Below, piece by piece: positions 62,515 to 64,000 of a stretch of DNA of 64,000 nucleotides (the first letter of the stretch is position 1; each line of letters begins with the position of its first letter). This DNA comes from Desulforhabdus sp. TSK (GTDB lineage: Bacteria > Desulfobacterota > Syntrophobacteria > Syntrophobacterales > Syntrophobacteraceae), in NCBI RefSeq assembly GCF_022836495.1, contig NZ_BQXM01000012.1:60833-124832 (forward strand), in the 5' to 3' direction. The notes beneath the pieces were generated by a model. That model was given only the letters and a program-made list of their open reading frames with translations. It was not told where the DNA came from and searched no databases. A program made the position numbers and the translations under genes.

Positions 62515-63741
62515 TCACAGCCCCCCCAGGATGGACTTTGCCCAGAGCCAGAGCGCCGCAAACAGCAGGCTCAGAAGCGTCACGGGGACTCCCAGGCGCG
62601 CGTGGTCTTTCCAGGAGATATGAACCCCCATATCCTTCGCCTGTTCCACGACGATGAGGTTCGCAATGGAGCCCACGAGGAAAAGATTCCCCGCAAAGGT
62701 GCTCGCCAAAGCCAGAATGGGGCCCGACGCGGGATGCACGGCTGCCGGAAGGAGCAGCATGGTGGCGGGAACGTTGGAAACGAGGTTGGATAAAAAAACA
62801 GTCGTGCCGAAAAGCCAGGCGGGATTTGCCAGGCTGACTCCCAGAGAACGGACACCGTCCATGGCCATGGAGAGGAGCCCTGCCGTCTGAAGCGTGTGGT
62901 TGACGATGAACAAGCCCGCAAAGAGCACGAGCAGCTGCCAATCCACCAACCCTAAAATCTTGCGTGAAGCCATTTTTCGACTGGTGAGCAAAAGCCCCGC
63001 CGCCCCGAGAGCGATCACATCTCGAGGCCAGTCTGTAAACAGAAATGAAAGGAGCAGGGCACTCATGACCATGAGGCCCTTGGACGTTTCCCACGCGTTG
63101 AATACCGGGGCATCCACCGCTTCGAGATGCGTCTCCTTTGCCCAGCGCCCTCCCACCTGTCGGATAACAAGGTACCAGATGCCCCCAAGGCCCAAAAGCA
63201 CGGGAACACCGGCATCCATGAGATATCGGGAAAAGGACAGATTCAGGGCCTGCCCGATGAGCATGTTCTGCGGATTGCCGATGAGGGTGGCCGCAGACCC
63301 CACATTGGAGGCGCAGGCGAGGGCCAGGAGGAAGGGCAGCGGGTCGAGATGCCTGCGACTGCAGACTTCGATGAGCACCGGTGTGACGGCGAGGCAGACG
63401 ATATCGTTGGCGAGGAGGGCCGACAGAAGCCCCACCACCAGGATCAAGGCCCCGAGAAAGGTTCTCGGGGAGATATCCATGGCTCCCAGCCGCCGCGTGA
63501 CGTGGACATAGAATCCGCCGAGACGGAACTGGGCTGAAACGACCATGAGTCCAAGAAGCAAGGCAATCGTGGGTACGTCAATGGCTGTCCACGCGGCTTC
63601 GGGGCTGATCTTCCCGAGCGTCAACAGGGCGATGGCCCCCAGCAGGGCGATCCCGGTCCGATCCATGGCGAGTCCCGGAATCTTGCCGAGAATCATCCCG
63701 AGATAGACAAAGCAAAATGTGATGAGAACCGATTCGTCCAT
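62515..63741 (-). CDS. SLC13/ArsB-type anion permease
   Basis: A 408-residue membrane protein with about ten to eleven helices. Family marks include LLSALLANDIVCLAVTPVLIEV, CASNVGSAATLIGNPQNMLIGQ and, in the second half, FLSNLVSNVPATMLLLPA with a repeated-NP/VGS layout of the ion transporter superfamily, as in ArsB, citrate and Na+/H+ antiporters. The substrate cannot be read from the sequence. It is a single gene, next to the rRNA operon on the same strand. Confidence 0.85.
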   Translation of the reverse strand: MDESVLITFCFVYLGMILGKIPGLAMDRTGIALLGAIALLTLGKISPEAAWTAIDVPTIALLLGLMVVSAQFRLGGFYVHVTRRLGAMDISPRTFLGALILVVGLLSALLANDIVCLAVTPVLIEVCSRRHLDPLPFLLALACASNVGSAATLIGNPQNMLIGQALNLSFSRYLMDAGVPVLLGLGGIWYLVIRQVGGRWAKETHLEAVDAPVFNAWETSKGLMVMSALLLSFLFTDWPRDVIALGAAGLLLTSRKMASRKILGLVDWQLLVLFAGLFIVNHTLQTAGLLSMAMDGVRSLGVSLANPAWLFGTTVFLSNLVSNVPATMLLLPAAVHPASGPILALASTFAGNLFLVGSIANLIVVEQAKDMGVHISWKDHARLGVPVTLLSLLFAALWLWAKSILGGL

Positions 63742-63886
63742 TTCTCTCTCGAACGCATTCTACGTACACGTACAATGAATGACACAGGAACCGAGGCGCA
63801 AAGGTGGGATGGGGATCATACAGATCAAGGCAGGACTGAATTCAAAGGAGGAAACAAAAAGGAATGTAGAAAAAAAAAGGGATGGG

Positions 63887-64000
63887 GCGGCGGCGCCCTA
63901 CTCTCCCACGCAGTCACCCACGCAGTACCATCGGCGCAGAGGAGCTTAACGACCGTGTTCGGGATGGGAACGGGTGTGACCTCCTCGCTGTAGCCACCGC
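63887..64000 (-). rRNA. rrf: 5S ribosomal RNA (5' end at or beyond the window edge)
   Basis: On the minus strand the sequence has the classic 5S core: ACACCCGTTCCCATCCCGAAC, GTTAAGCTCCTC, GCGCCGATGGTACTGC and GGGAGAGTAGG. GCGGTGGC at the edge can pair with GCCGCCGC near 63887, forming helix I, so few bases are missing. A T-run (63871-63878 as A on plus) follows the 3' end as a terminator. 16S and 23S should lie to the right. Confidence 0.95.

Overview
The window comes from a GC-rich, strictly anaerobic bacterium, most likely a sulfate-reducing or syntrophic member of Desulfobacterota (old Deltaproteobacteria). This is inferred from gene content: two HdrA-MvhD-MetV-MetF modules (Wood-Ljungdahl methyl branch coupled to flavin/Fe-S electron carriers), two hallmark genes of anaerobic benzoyl-CoA degradation (bamA and bamQ), a Na+-pumping decarboxylase beta subunit, an exported rubrerythrin and several UGA-decoding (selenoprotein) genes. 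The exact genus cannot be read from the sequence.

Layout. 1-8100 is a minus-strand block: truncated PAS sensor, response regulator, metF, metV, mvhD, long hdrA, a third MetF homologue and a TusA-like protein. It is preceded by a near-consensus sigma-54 promoter and a divergent sigma-54 activator (8293-9717). 10134-12550 holds bamA and bamQ (minus), divergent from a GcdB/OadB-like Na+ pump subunit and a membrane-anchored OadG-like partner (13274-15168). 15.8-26.8 kb carries a triple-PAS protein, a PaaI-type thioesterase, a large repeat-bearing FecR/DUF6600-like protein, a zinc-ribbon protein, a P-type ATPase, a membrane cytochrome c and an exported rubrerythrin. 27.3-33.3 kb is the second metF-metV-mvhD-hdrA module plus a third mvhD. 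Here two mvhD genes contain an in-frame UGA at a position where the all-cysteine paralogue has Cys, each followed by a small hairpin with the same loop type, so both are predicted selenoproteins. Dpo IV and UppP follow.

36361-42582 is a degraded integrative element inserted in a tRNA-Ser(GCT) gene. It is bounded by a 63-bp perfect direct repeat and carries a broken integrase, HicAB, a VapC/Phd pair, a DUF1828 protein, an IS701-family remnant and a truncated group II intron sitting just after the tRNA terminator. tRNA-Ser(TGA) lies next door.

42.8-64 kb is mainly housekeeping: larC, cinA, thpR, recA, alaS, a small predicted dual-CXXC selenoprotein (50197-50364, not visible as an ordinary ORF), a sigma-70 factor, a CarS-like/metallophosphoesterase fusion, gpmI, a DegP/HtrA protease, a VanZ-like protein coupled to an unrecognised 1574-residue protein, an SLC13/ArsB-type permease, and the 3' part of an rRNA operon (5S, minus strand) at the right edge.

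Together the genes suggest degradation of aromatics through the benzoyl-CoA pathway, conservation of energy by a Na+-pumping decarboxylase, and oxidation or reduction of C1 units by methylene-H4F reductase complexes tied to HdrA/MvhD electron transfer, with one all-Cys version and one selenium version. Short inverted-repeat families (REP-like) are scattered through the intergenic spaces.
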